In this document: in pieces, positions 1-5,995 of the stretch
Position numbering within the stretch: position 1 is the first letter of the stretch
Layout of the letters: every line of letters starts with the position of its first letter
Source: Paracoccaceae bacterium
GTDB taxonomy: Bacteria > Pseudomonadota > Alphaproteobacteria > Rhodobacterales > Rhodobacteraceae
Direction: 5' to 3'
DNA length: 5,995 nt
NCBI GenBank assembly: GCA_004566265.1
Contig: SPLB01000292.1
Location: forward strand, 1 to 5,995
Position numbers and translations under genes: made by a program
The notes under the pieces: model-generated
What the model was told of the DNA's origin: nothing
The model's database searches: none
The model's input: the letters and a program-made list of their open reading frames with translations, nothing else

Positions 1-1178
1 AGGCAGCGACCAACAGCGAGACCGGAACCATTGAGCGTGTGCACAAACTCGGGCTTGCCACCACCCGCAGGCTTGAAGCGGGCGTTCATCCGGCGCGCCT
101 GGAATTCACCGGTTGTGGAGACGGACGAAATTTCGCGGTACGTGTCCTGGCCCGGCACCCAGGCTTCGATGTCGTAGGTGCGCCGCGCACCAAACCCCAT
201 GTCACCGGTGCAGAGGATCACTGTTCGGTAGGCGATGCCCAACTTCTCCAGAATACTCTCGGCGCAACCCAGCATGCGCTTCTGTTCCGCATCCGATTCC
301 GTTGGGTGCACAATAGACACCATCTCGACTTTTTCAAACTGGTGCTGGCGCAGCATGCCCGAGGTGTCCTTGCCGGCGCTGCCTGCTTCCGAACGGAAAC
401 ACAGCGTATGCGCGGTCATGCGGATCGGTAGGGCACTTTCCTCCAGCATGTCACCGGCTACCGAATAGGTCAGCGGCACCTCGGAGGTCGGCACCAGCCA
501 CCAGCCATTGGTGGTCTGATAGCTGTCTTCGCCGAACTTTGGCAGCTTGTCGGTGCCATACATCGCGGCATCGCGCACCAGCACGGGCGTGTTCACCTCG
601 GTTAGGCCATTCTCGTCTACATGGGTGTCGATCATGAACTGGGCCAATGCGCGGTGAACACGAGCAACGGCCCCTTTGAGCAACACAAAACGTGCGCCAG
701 AGATCTTGGCGGCGGTTTCAAAGTCCATCGCCGCAGCGACGCCTGCGATTTCAAAGTGTTCTTTTGGCTGGAATGTGAACGTGGGCTTGTCGCCCCAGGT
801 CTTCACCTCGATATTGCCGTCCTCATCCTCGCCCTCGGGCACATCGTCGGCCGGGGCGTTGGGGATCCGGGCAAGCATATCTGTCAGCTTCGCGTCCAGA
901 TCTTTAGCCTCGATCTGCATGGCCGCGACTTCGGCTTTCTTCTCCGCAACGGCGGCCCGGAGGCGTTGGAATTCAGCGTCATCGCCTTTTGCTTTCGCCA
1001 CGCCAATAGACTTGGCGGCGCGGTTCTGTTCGGCCTGCGCCTCTTCTGCGGCCTGGATCTTGGCGCGGCGCTGTTCGTCGAGGGCAAGAACAGAGGACGA
1101 CAGGGCAGCATCTCCACGGCGGGCGAGGGCTGCGTCAAAGGCGGCCGGGTTTTCGCGGATTGCACGGATGTCATGCAT
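1..1178 (-). CDS. serS: Seryl-tRNA synthetase, 5' part (3' end beyond the left edge)
   Basis: Cytoplasmic class II aminoacyl-tRNA synthetase that charges tRNA-Ser (and tRNA-Sec where present) with serine using ATP. The reverse complement reads without a stop from ATG at 1178 to base 3, giving 392 residues; family members are usually about 430, so roughly 40 C-terminal residues are missing at the edge. Residues 1-105 form the N-terminal region, with an Ala/Glu/Lys/Gln-rich stretch at about 30-105 as expected for the tRNA-binding coiled-coil arm. The catalytic core follows: the serine-binding TSE at 231-233, motif 2 with FRSE at 261-264 and the nearby RQHQFEKVE, and motif 3 with GSGLAVGR at 384-391. 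The start is fixed by the family-typical [10 protein letters not shown] and by AGGAG (1190-1186 on the minus strand) seven bases upstream. Where many bacterial SerRS read SSCSN, this one reads SSVST (351-355). The gene is divergent from the asparaginase-like gene, so it is transcribed from the 1179-1929 gap. Identification is secure. Confidence 0.97.
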   Translation of the reverse strand, partial: MHDIRAIRENPAAFDAALARRGDAALSSSVLALDEQRRAKIQAAEEAQAEQNRAAKSIGVAKAKGDDAEFQRLRAAVAEKKAEVAAMQIEAKDLDAKLTDMLARIPNAPADDVPEGEDEDGNIEVKTWGDKPTFTFQPKEHFEIAGVAAAMDFETAAKISGARFVLLKGAVARVHRALAQFMIDTHVDENGLTEVNTPVLVRDAAMYGTDKLPKFGEDSYQTTNGWWLVPTSEVPLTYSVAGDMLEESALPIRMTAHTLCFRSEAGSAGKDTSGMLRQHQFEKVEMVSIVHPTESDAEQKRMLGCAESILEKLGIAYRTVILCTGDMGFGARRTYDIEAWVPGQDTYREISSVSTTGEFQARRMNARFKPAGGGKPEFVHTLNGSGLAVGRC

Positions 1179-1929
1179 GGGTCTGCTCCTGTGTCATGCA
1201 GTTTGTTGTCTGAACCTACCCTATGCCCCAAGCGAGGGTTAAGGGGAAGGGGGCAGACGTGGCTAGGTTATATTGAAAACCCTACCCGTGCCGCATTGAC
1301 GTAGTGTTTATTGGGTCCCGAAAACGCGGGGCGGCCCTGACGTAGCCCTGCGCAACGCCGGGCGTTTCTATGGTGAAACACCGTTCGAGCAATGCACGCC
1401 GCTGTTAAAGCGCAAAATCCACACCAGCCCGCATGCTGAGGGACTTTTGCGTCGGGATTTGCGGTTGTGATGACACAGAGCGGCGCAATATTGGACTAAG
1501 GCAATGCCGCCAGAGTGGCGGATTGGGCGGCCGAAAAGGCGTCGACTGTTGCCGGAACTGTCTGAGCGCGATTTCCGGCTTGAGTTTGACCTCCGGGTGC
1601 TGCTGCAGTTCCACGGGTCAAGATCGGTCCGGACGGCGGACTGCTGCGCTTCCACGCAGCGTATCTGGCGCAAGATAAACATCGGAATTGACGCGCCCAG
1701 ATGCCGCAGGGCGCGCTGAAGCCCTAAAGACCCCGATGGACCTGGGAGGGAAAATTCGGGGAAAGGGGGCTCTCCTGAGAACCTGAGGTTCGCAACAAGG
1801 CCCAGCTGTGCCGCAAGCCAGGGCCTTTGCAGCCCGAGCGCATGTCTTGCGATACGAAGCCAAATTGACCATACGAAGGCTCTGGAACGGTTGTCCCGTT
1901 TCGAATTTAATTGAGGGGAGAGCAGAAGA
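1179..1929. other. Long divergent intergenic region without a convincing gene
   Basis: This 751-base gap separates serS from the asparaginase-like gene, so it must hold both promoters. Short open frames exist on both strands, but none has a good ribosome site or a recognisable protein. Structures seen by eye: AACGC/GCGTT around CGG (1354-1366); CCGCCA/TGGCGG around GAG (1507-1521); the palindrome GTCCGGAC (1627-1634); GCTGCG/CGCAGC with a six-base loop (1643-1660); and GAACC/GGTTC around TGA (1779-1791). None is followed by a clear T-run, so they are not obvious terminators. TGACGTAG occurs twice, at 1297-1304 and 1338-1345. On the minus strand TATAAC (1272-1267) could be a -10 element for serS, but I see no matching -35. 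The part next to the asparaginase-like gene is listed separately. A small RNA or a decayed gene cannot be excluded. Confidence 0.6.
1852..1920 (+). promoter_or_regulatory. Candidate operator and ribosome-site region of the asparaginase-like gene
   Basis: ATACGAAG occurs twice in the same orientation, at 1852-1859 and 1871-1878, with starts 19 bases apart. Five bases after the second copy lies an inverted repeat, GGAACGG (1884-1890) and CCGTTTC (1896-1902), separated by TTGTC and with one G-T wobble. TTTAAT at 1906-1911 matches five of six bases of a sigma-70 -10 element, but its possible -35 (TGGAAC, 1883-1888) is poor and the leader would be very short. The purine-rich GAGGGGAG at 1913-1920 is a good ribosome site, nine bases before the ATG at 1930. 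Tandem repeats plus a dyad close to a start codon are the usual pattern of a regulator-binding region, but this is inference from sequence pattern alone and the regulator is unknown. Confidence 0.35.
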
Positions 1930-2439
1930 ATGCAGACGGTAACAATTATACTGACCGGCGGCACGCTGGGGAAGACTTATGAGGCGTCCACAGGCAATAT
2001 GGTCAATGCGGACAATGACGTGGACCGCCTGTTTGGCAATCTGCGCCTTGATGGGATGGACGTGCGGTTTGTCGATTTGCTGCAGAAGGACTCGTTGGAT
2101 TTTTCGGAAGAAGATTTTTCTTTGATCCTAGGCGCTGTGGCTGATGCTCATAGTGCGGGGGCAAAGGTCCTGCTGATCTGCGGCACCGACCGGCTGCCGG
2201 ATCTTGCGCGCAAACTCTGTGAGGACGGGGCAGGGGGGCGCGGTGTGACCGTGCTGACCGGCGCCATGGTGCCGCTGTCCGTGGACGGTTCGGATGCTTT
2301 TCAGAACCTCGTGCAAGCATTGACTGTGCTGCGCCTGAGCGACGAAGGCGTGCGCACCGCCTTTCACAATCAGGTGTTTGACGGCGGCACTATTGAAAAA
2401 GATCGCCGGAAGATGACCATGGTCGTGCCGCAGGTCTGA
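1930..2439 (+). CDS. Single-domain asparaginase-like protein (asparaginase N-terminal domain only)
   Basis: This encodes 169 residues resembling the N-terminal half of the bacterial L-asparaginase/glutaminase fold (amide hydrolases of about 330 residues); the C-terminal domain is absent. Visible landmarks are TGGTLG at 9-14 (first catalytic threonine, T12), KDSLD at 53-57 (substrate-binding loop), GTD at 85-87 (second catalytic threonine and aspartate), LTGAMVPLSVDGSDAFQNL at 109-127, and a C-terminal QVFDGGTIEKDRRK at 148-161. The layout fits the known group of stand-alone asparaginase-domain proteins, which end soon after a similar V-F-K/N/R segment, so the gene is probably complete rather than truncated. 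The usual HGTDTM is CGTDRL here, losing the histidine and the following threonine, so activity may be altered or absent. The start is supported by GAGGGGAG nine bases upstream. The next gene, purM, is 373 bases away, so shared transcription is uncertain. No signal peptide is seen and the protein is probably cytoplasmic. The substrate is unknown. Confidence 0.85.
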   Translation: MQTVTIILTGGTLGKTYEASTGNMVNADNDVDRLFGNLRLDGMDVRFVDLLQKDSLDFSEEDFSLILGAVADAHSAGAKVLLICGTDRLPDLARKLCEDGAGGRGVTVLTGAMVPLSVDGSDAFQNLVQALTVLRLSDEGVRTAFHNQVFDGGTIEKDRRKMTMVVPQV

Positions 2440-2686
2440 TGGTCGAAGCCGTCCGTAAATCGCGCCAAGTCAGGCTGTGATCCCGCAGCAGGCTGGGGCC
2501 GTGAGACGATCATGCGCATGGGGCGGGACAGGCTCAACGGGATACGTTTATGCGGTCTGGCAATCGCCGCCACGGTCCTGGATTCAAACACCCGGATGCG
2601 ACCACACAGAGGGAGTTCGGGCATCAAACCTGAAAACAGCCGCCGCACAAGGCGTGCTTAGAAAACAGATTACACAACAGGTCCAT

Positions 2687-2721
2687 GCTCTGCGTGCTGG
2701 TGATGTCCAGTCAGGCAGAGC
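2687..2721 (+). repeat. Compound stem-loop upstream of purM
   Basis: GCTCTGC (2687-2693) pairs with GCAGAGC (2715-2721), a perfect seven-base stem. Inside it, CTGG (2697-2700) pairs with CCAG (2707-2710) around a six-base loop, with an internal loop of gtg opposite tcag. There is no T-run after it, so it is unlikely to be an intrinsic terminator. It may be a leader RNA element of purM or a DNA-binding dyad. It does not match any purine riboswitch signature I know. Chance pairing in GC-rich DNA is possible. Confidence 0.4.
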
Positions 2722-2768
2722 GCAGCCGTCGTCGCGGTCGGTGTCATTCCCGTGTTTCATTTGTTGGT

Positions 2769-2783
2769 CCTTTAGGCTAAAGG
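2769..2783 (+). promoter_or_regulatory. Perfect 15-base hairpin or palindrome just before the purM ribosome site
   Basis: CCTTTA (2769-2774) and TAAAGG (2778-2783) form a perfect six-base dyad around GGC. It ends 17 bases before the purM ribosome site AGGAG (2801-2805) and 29 bases before the start codon. The position suits an operator at the promoter or an RNA hairpin in the leader. Nothing in the sequence says which, and no regulator is encoded in the window. Confidence 0.4.
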
Positions 2784-2812
2784 CTGCGAAACAGATTTTC
2801 AGGAGCCAAGCG

Positions 2813-3859
2813 ATGACCACCGGGAAAAATGGCCTGACCTACGCGGATGCAGGCGTGGATATTGAGGCGGGCAATGCGCTCGTGGATCGGATCAAGCCGG
2901 CCGCCAAGCGGACCAACCGCCCCGGAGTCATGAGCGGCTTGGGGGGCTTTGGGGCTTTGTTCGATCTTAAGGGGGCGGGCTATCAGGATCCGATCCTCGT
3001 TGGGGCAACCGACGGCGTGGGCACAAAGCTGCGGATTGCGATCGACACCGGGGTTGTTGATGGCGTCGGCATTGACCTTGTTGCCATGTGCGTCAATGAC
3101 CTTGTGTGTCAGGGGGCTGAGCCGCTGTTTTTCCTTGATTATTTTGCAACCGGAAAGCTGGAAACAGATGTCGCCGCGCGCATTATTGAGGGCATCGCAG
3201 AAGGCTGCGTCCGCTCTGGCTGTGCCCTCATTGGCGGTGAGACGGCAGAGATGCCAGGTATGTACCCTGAGGGTGACTTTGACCTTGCCGGTTTTGCAGT
3301 CGGCGCGATGGAGCGCGGCACGGCCTTGCCGGAAGGTGTTGTTGAAGGCGATGTGTTATTGGGTCTTGCTTCCGATGGTGTGCATTCCAATGGCTTCTCG
3401 CTGGTGCGCAAATTGGTCGAGGTTTCGGGGCTTGACTGGGACAGTGATTGTCCCTTCGGCGAGGGTTTGCTGGGCGAGGCGCTGCTGACCCCGACGCGCC
3501 TTTACGTCAAACAATCGCTGGCCGCTGTCCGTGCGGGCGGTGTTCACGCGCTGGCGCATATCACCGGGGGTGGTCTGACCGAGAACCTGCCGCGCGTGCT
3601 GCCCGAAGGTCTGGGCGCAGACATTGATCTGGATACCTGGGAGCTGCCGCCGGTCTTCAAGTGGATGGCCGAAGTTGGTGGGATTTCGCAGGCAGAGATG
3701 CTCAAGACCTTCAACTGCGGCATTGGCATGATCCTGTCGGTTTCTGCCCATGAAGCGGACAATCTGGTCTCCGTACTGCAAGACGAAGGCGAATCCGTCA
3801 CCCGTCTGGGCACTGTGACCGCGGGCGATGGCATGCGTTACACAGGCAGCCTGCTGTGA
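2813..3859 (+). CDS. purM: Phosphoribosylformylglycinamidine cyclo-ligase (AIR synthetase)
   Basis: PurM closes the imidazole ring in de novo purine synthesis, converting FGAM and ATP to AIR, ADP and phosphate in the cytoplasm; the family works as a homodimer. The 348-residue product is close to the E. coli length of about 345. Family landmarks in order: TYADAGVDI (9-17), GLGGFGALF (42-50), the ATP-site segment [10 protein letters not shown] (64-73), [10 protein letters not shown] (88-97), [16 protein letters not shown] (101-116), [12 protein letters not shown] (140-151), [13 protein letters not shown] (185-197), LTPTRLYVK (225-233), [16 protein letters not shown] (249-264) and FNCGIGM (300-306). 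The start at 2813 is chosen because AGGAG lies seven bases upstream and the protein then begins at the normal family position. The longer in-frame GTG start at 2477 would add 112 residues with no family resemblance. The stop overlaps the purN start, giving a purMN unit. Two stem-loops lie in its upstream region. No key motif is damaged. Confidence 0.97.
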   Translation: MTTGKNGLTYADAGVDIEAGNALVDRIKPAAKRTNRPGVMSGLGGFGALFDLKGAGYQDPILVGATDGVGTKLRIAIDTGVVDGVGIDLVAMCVNDLVCQGAEPLFFLDYFATGKLETDVAARIIEGIAEGCVRSGCALIGGETAEMPGMYPEGDFDLAGFAVGAMERGTALPEGVVEGDVLLGLASDGVHSNGFSLVRKLVEVSGLDWDSDCPFGEGLLGEALLTPTRLYVKQSLAAVRAGGVHALAHITGGGLTENLPRVLPEGLGADIDLDTWELPPVFKWMAEVGGISQAEMLKTFNCGIGMILSVSAHEADNLVSVLQDEGESVTRLGTVTAGDGMRYTGSLL

Positions 3860-4452
3860 GCCACAAGAAGGTTGCGATCCTGATTTCCGGCGGGGGTTCC
3901 AATATGGTGACCCTCGTCGACAGCATGACTGGTGATCATCCGGCCCGGCCCTGTTTGGTCCTGTCCAACAGGACCGATGCCGGTGGTTTGAAAAAGGCCG
4001 CCGAGCGCGGGATTGCCACGGCTGTGGTGGACCACCGCCCGTTCGGTAAGGATCGCGAGGCGTTTGAGACCGAACTGGTTAAGCCGATCCTTGAGACCGG
4101 CGCAGATATTGTCTGCCTTGCGGGCTTCATGCGCGTCCTGACCGTAGGGTTTGTATCGCAGTTTGAAGGCCGGATGCTAAACATCCACCCCTCGCTCTTG
4201 CCCAAATACAAAGGCCTCCACACGCACGCCCGCGCACTTGAGGCTGGGGACACGCGCCACGGCTGCACCGTGCATGAGGTCACGCCGCTGTTGGACGATG
4301 GTCCGGTTCTCGGTCAGGCAGAGGTACCTGTTTTGGCTGGGGACACGCCCGAGCTATTGGCGGCCCGTGTGCTGGAGCAGGAACACCGTCTGTACCCGGC
4401 CGTTTTGCAGCGTTTTGCGGCAGGAGACCGGACACCGATCCATATGTCCTGA
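3856..4452 (+). CDS. purN: Phosphoribosylglycinamide formyltransferase, 10-formyl-THF dependent (GAR transformylase)
   Basis: PurN transfers a formyl group from 10-formyltetrahydrofolate to GAR, giving FGAR in de novo purine synthesis; it is a soluble cytoplasmic enzyme. The 198-residue product is slightly shorter than the E. coli protein (212). Visible features are the phosphate-binding loop SGGGSN (11-16), AGFMRVL (89-95), [16 protein letters not shown] (109-124) with catalytic N109 and H111, and the DDGP segment (147-150) with catalytic D147; the 38-residue N-to-D spacing equals that of E. coli N106/D144. The start is GTG at 3856, giving [15 protein letters not shown], which places the phosphate loop at the normal distance from the N-terminus. 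GTGA is shared with the purM stop (a four-base overlap), so translation is probably coupled by ribosome re-initiation rather than by a separate strong ribosome site. No terminator follows before rnd. Confidence 0.97.
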   Translation: MSHKKVAILISGGGSNMVTLVDSMTGDHPARPCLVLSNRTDAGGLKKAAERGIATAVVDHRPFGKDREAFETELVKPILETGADIVCLAGFMRVLTVGFVSQFEGRMLNIHPSLLPKYKGLHTHARALEAGDTRHGCTVHEVTPLLDDGPVLGQAEVPVLAGDTPELLAARVLEQEHRLYPAVLQRFAAGDRTPIHMS

Positions 4453-4470
4453 GGTGACCTGAGGCATTAT

Positions 4471-4499
4471 TTGCAACCCGGTGCGATCCCGCGTATCAA
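4471..4499 (+). promoter_or_regulatory. Candidate sigma-70-like promoter for rnd
   Basis: TTGCAA (4471-4476) and TATCAA (4494-4499) each match four of six consensus bases and are separated by exactly 17 bases. They lie in the 102-base gap between purN and rnd, about 55 bases before the rnd start. If real, this gives rnd its own transcription as well as possible read-through from purMN. Sequence match only, and chance is a realistic alternative. Confidence 0.3.
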
Positions 4500-4554
4500 G
4501 CTTGGACAAATTTAGATAACTCCGCAGTTTCAAAGCAAAGCGAACCAGTCCCCA

Positions 4555-5715
4555 ATGAAGACCATCACCTCTACCGAAGACCTTCGCCGTTTTTGCGAGG
4601 CGGCAGCCCAATATCCTTATGTGACGGTCGATACCGAGTTTCTGCGGGAACGCACCTATTTTTCCAAACTGTGCCTGATTCAGATTGCCTATTCTGGAGA
4701 TGGAAAAACAGATGCTGTGCTCGTGGATCCGCTTGCAAGCGACCTGTCGCTGGCGCCGCTTTACGAGCTGTTCCGCAATGAAAATGTGGTCAAAGTGTTT
4801 CATGCGGCGCGTCAGGACTTGGAGATTTTCTGGGTTGATGCAAATGTGTTTCCGAAACCTCTGTTTGACACACAGGTCGCCGCGATGGTCTGTGGTTTTG
4901 GCGAACAGGTGGGCTACGAAACGCTGGTCCGTAAGATCTGCAAGCAGGGGCTCGACAAAACCTCGCGCTTTACCGATTGGTCGCGCCGCCCGCTGAGCGA
5001 TGCGCAAAAGACCTACGCGCTGGCGGATGTGACACATCTGCGCAGGATCTATGAACATCTAAAAGAACAACTCGAAAAATCCGGGCGCAGCCGTTGGGTC
5101 ACGGAAGAACTTGAGGTTCTCACCGATCCGGGCACTTATTCGGTCGAGCCGCGCGATGCTTGGCGTCGTGTGAAAACCCGAACATCGTCAGGGCGGTTCC
5201 TGGCTATTGTGCGCGAACTGGCGGCCTTCCGCGAGGATTACGCGCAGGCCAACAATGTGCCGCGCAACCGAGTATTCAAGGATGACGCGCTGGTTGAGAT
5301 TGCCTCCACCAAGCCCAAAACCGCATCCGATTTAGGCGGATCGCGTCTGCTGCTGCGTGAGGCGCGCAAAGGGGCTATTGCCGAAGGGATTCTGAAGGCG
5401 GTTGCCAAAGGCGTGAATTGTCCGGCGGACGAGCTGCCCAAGCCGCCTAAGCTTCGCGGGAACAACCCTCAGGTAAACCCCGCGCTGGCAGATCTGCTGC
5501 GTGTGCTGCTGAAAGCAAAAACAGAAACTGCAGGTGTTGCCGCCAAACTGATCGCTCCCTCGGCTGATCTGGATGCCATCGCGTCCGGCGAACGCGATGT
5601 GCCTGCCCTCAGAGGCTGGCGTCTTGAGGTGTTCGGCCAGGACGCGCTGCGTCTGTGTGACGGGGAAATCGCGCTAGCCGCGAAGGGCTCTCAGGTCAAA
5701 GTAGTGGAGCTTTAG
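4555..5715 (+). CDS. rnd: Ribonuclease D (DEDDy 3'-5' exoribonuclease with HRDC domain)
   Basis: RNase D trims 3' ends of tRNA precursors and other small stable RNAs, using two metal ions held by DEDD acidic residues. The 386-residue product matches the usual size (E. coli about 375). The exonuclease domain fills roughly 1-175: Exo I VDTEFLRERTYF with D26 and E28, Exo II FHAARQDLEIF with D88, and Exo III YALAD with Y154 and D158, the DEDDy spacing. An HRDC nucleic-acid-binding domain spans about 211-285 (FLAIVRELAAFRED, then NVPRNRVFKDDALVEIA). The remainder corresponds to the C-terminal helical region of RNase D. The start at 4555 gives the typical N-terminus MKTITSTEDL, but only a weak purine-rich stretch (AAAGCGAA, about 4536-4543) precedes it, with no good ribosome site. 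It lies 102 bases after purN in the same direction; a candidate promoter is present in between. All catalytic residues are intact. Confidence 0.96.
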   Translation: MKTITSTEDLRRFCEAAAQYPYVTVDTEFLRERTYFSKLCLIQIAYSGDGKTDAVLVDPLASDLSLAPLYELFRNENVVKVFHAARQDLEIFWVDANVFPKPLFDTQVAAMVCGFGEQVGYETLVRKICKQGLDKTSRFTDWSRRPLSDAQKTYALADVTHLRRIYEHLKEQLEKSGRSRWVTEELEVLTDPGTYSVEPRDAWRRVKTRTSSGRFLAIVRELAAFREDYAQANNVPRNRVFKDDALVEIASTKPKTASDLGGSRLLLREARKGAIAEGILKAVAKGVNCPADELPKPPKLRGNNPQVNPALADLLRVLLKAKTETAGVAAKLIAPSADLDAIASGERDVPALRGWRLEVFGQDALRLCDGEIALAAKGSQVKVVEL

Positions 5716-5743
5716 TCCCCTTTATTTCCAAATGTCTCTTGTG

Positions 5744-5760
5744 AAAATCGCCAGAATGGC
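5744..5760 (-). terminator. Weak candidate terminator for the minus-strand gene at the right edge
   Basis: Read on the minus strand, GCCA (5760-5757) and TGGC (5753-5750) form a four-base stem around TTC, which a T-G wobble may extend by one pair, followed by GATTTTC. It lies about 40 bases beyond the stop at 5800. The stem is short and the T-run only four bases, so this is a weak call. I see no better terminator for either of the two converging genes in 5716-5799. Confidence 0.2.
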
Positions 5761-5799
5761 AGCCGCAGGGGCAGCTTTTAAATGTGTTTGACCTGCCAC

Positions 5800-5995
5800 T
5801 TATCGCTGCGTTTCTCGTGCGTTTGTTTCCCCTTCCACACGGATTTTGCGCACGTTGCGCAGCTCTTGATTTGATAGGTGCACAGCGGCGCGAATTGTCC
5901 TGGTGGCTGTGTTGCCTGCATAAGTTGGCGCTTCGGGGTAAGACACCTCGAACGTGTAAATCAGTGTGGAACCTGCAGCGTCTTTGACCGAAACG
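5800..5995 (-). CDS. Unidentified protein, C-terminal 64 codons (5' part beyond the right edge)
   Basis: The reverse complement reads without a stop from the right edge to TAA at 5802-5800, giving 64 residues from VSVKDAAGST to the C-terminal NARETQR. The composition looks like a real protein: mixed polar and hydrophobic residues with alternating patterns such as TLIYTFEVS (10-18), TATRTIRAAVHL (29-40) and VRKIRVEG (48-55), which suggest beta-strands. It has no cysteines or tryptophans, and I see no transmembrane segment. It converges on rnd with 84 bases between the two stops, which fits a normal gene boundary. I do not recognise the family and assign no function. The frame could still be chance, but its length to the edge and its composition favour a real gene over the plus-strand reading of the same bases. 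Confidence 0.6.
   Translation of the reverse strand, partial: VSVKDAAGSTLIYTFEVSYPEAPTYAGNTATRTIRAAVHLSNQELRNVRKIRVEGETNARETQR

Larger units (their letters stand above)
2440..2812. other. Intergenic region and probable purM leader
   Basis: This 373-base stretch shows no convincing gene. The purM frame stays open upstream to a GTG at 2477, but those 112 codons encode a low-quality sequence unlike PurM. A 13-codon frame ([13 protein letters not shown]) begins at 2439 in a TGATG overlap with the asparaginase-like stop. A 49-codon frame runs from ATG 2512 to TAG 2661 with a mildly hydrophobic centre but no ribosome site. Neither can be supported as a gene. The right part carries two stem-loops, listed separately, and ends in the purM ribosome site AGGAG (2801-2805). 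No rho-independent terminator for the asparaginase-like gene was found, and I could not place a clear purM promoter. Confidence 0.55.

Noticed and set aside
621..1304. 227-residue plus-strand open frame
   Set aside because: It is the antisense shadow of serS, whose motifs and start on the minus strand are unambiguous.
1297..1345. Repeated TGACGTAG (1297-1304 and 1338-1345) as an operator pair
   Set aside because: Two copies of one 8-mer 41 bases apart, not at a recognisable promoter, are weak evidence and could be chance.
1354..1366. AACGC/GCGTT hairpin followed by TTCT as an intrinsic terminator
   Set aside because: No plus-strand gene ends upstream of it, the stem is only five bases, and the T-run is broken.
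1433..1678. Cysteine-rich 81-residue plus-strand frame that might be a small metal-binding protein
   Set aside because: There is no ribosome site, the cysteines come from TGC/TGT runs in a GC-rich region, and overlapping frames look equally coding-like.
1368..1964. 198-residue minus-strand open frame covering most of the serS-asparaginase gap
   Set aside because: It begins inside the asparaginase-like gene, antisense to its start and ribosome site. It has no ribosome site of its own, and the translation is Ser/Arg-rich with no recognisable domain.
2512..2661. 49-codon plus-strand frame with a hydrophobic middle, possible small membrane protein
   Set aside because: There is no ribosome site, the hydrophobic stretch is short and interrupted by charged residues, and no family is recognised.
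2477..2812. Extended purM start at GTG 2477 adding 112 N-terminal residues
   Set aside because: The extension has no PurM resemblance. The start at 2813 has a well-spaced AGGAG and gives normal family length, and the region instead contains hairpins expected of a leader.
4354..5058. 234-residue minus-strand open frame
   Set aside because: It is antisense to the end of purN and to the catalytic domain of rnd, both secure genes, and is the expected shadow of their codon bias.
5784..5987. 67-residue plus-strand frame after rnd
   Set aside because: It has no ribosome site and an erratic Cys/Leu/Arg composition. The minus-strand reading of the same bases looks more like a real protein.

Overview
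The window reads as ordinary chromosomal DNA of an alphaproteobacterium, most likely a marine Rhodobacteraceae/Roseobacter-group species. This rests on the moderately high GC, GC-rich third codon positions and the style of the SerRS, PurM, PurN and RNase D sequences; it is a judgement by eye, not a database result. No mobile element, CRISPR array, tRNA or rRNA was recognised.

Layout. Bases 1-1178 (minus strand) hold the first 392 codons of serS, seryl-tRNA synthetase, running off the left edge. A gap of about 750 bases (1179-1929) follows. It has no convincing gene but several small hairpins and, next to the following gene, a pair of direct repeats plus an inverted repeat that look like a control region. 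Bases 1930-2439 (plus) encode a 169-residue stand-alone asparaginase N-terminal-type domain with an altered second threonine motif. A second gap (2440-2812) carries a compound stem-loop and a perfect 15-base hairpin just before the purM ribosome site. Then come purM (2813-3859) and purN (3856-4452), overlapping by four bases, and rnd, RNase D (4555-5715), after a 102-base gap. Bases 5800-5995 (minus) are the last 64 codons of an unrecognised gene that converges on rnd.

How the genes fit together. PurM and PurN catalyse two steps of de novo purine synthesis (FGAM to AIR, and GAR to FGAR) and look translationally coupled. RNase D acts in RNA 3'-end processing and may share the purMN transcript, although a candidate promoter lies between. 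SerRS is translational housekeeping on its own divergent transcript. The asparaginase-like protein is the only functionally uncertain complete gene.

I found no strong sign of a new multi-gene system. The parts most worth a second look are the degenerate asparaginase-like protein with its repeat-rich upstream region, the structured leader before purM, and the unidentified gene at the right edge.
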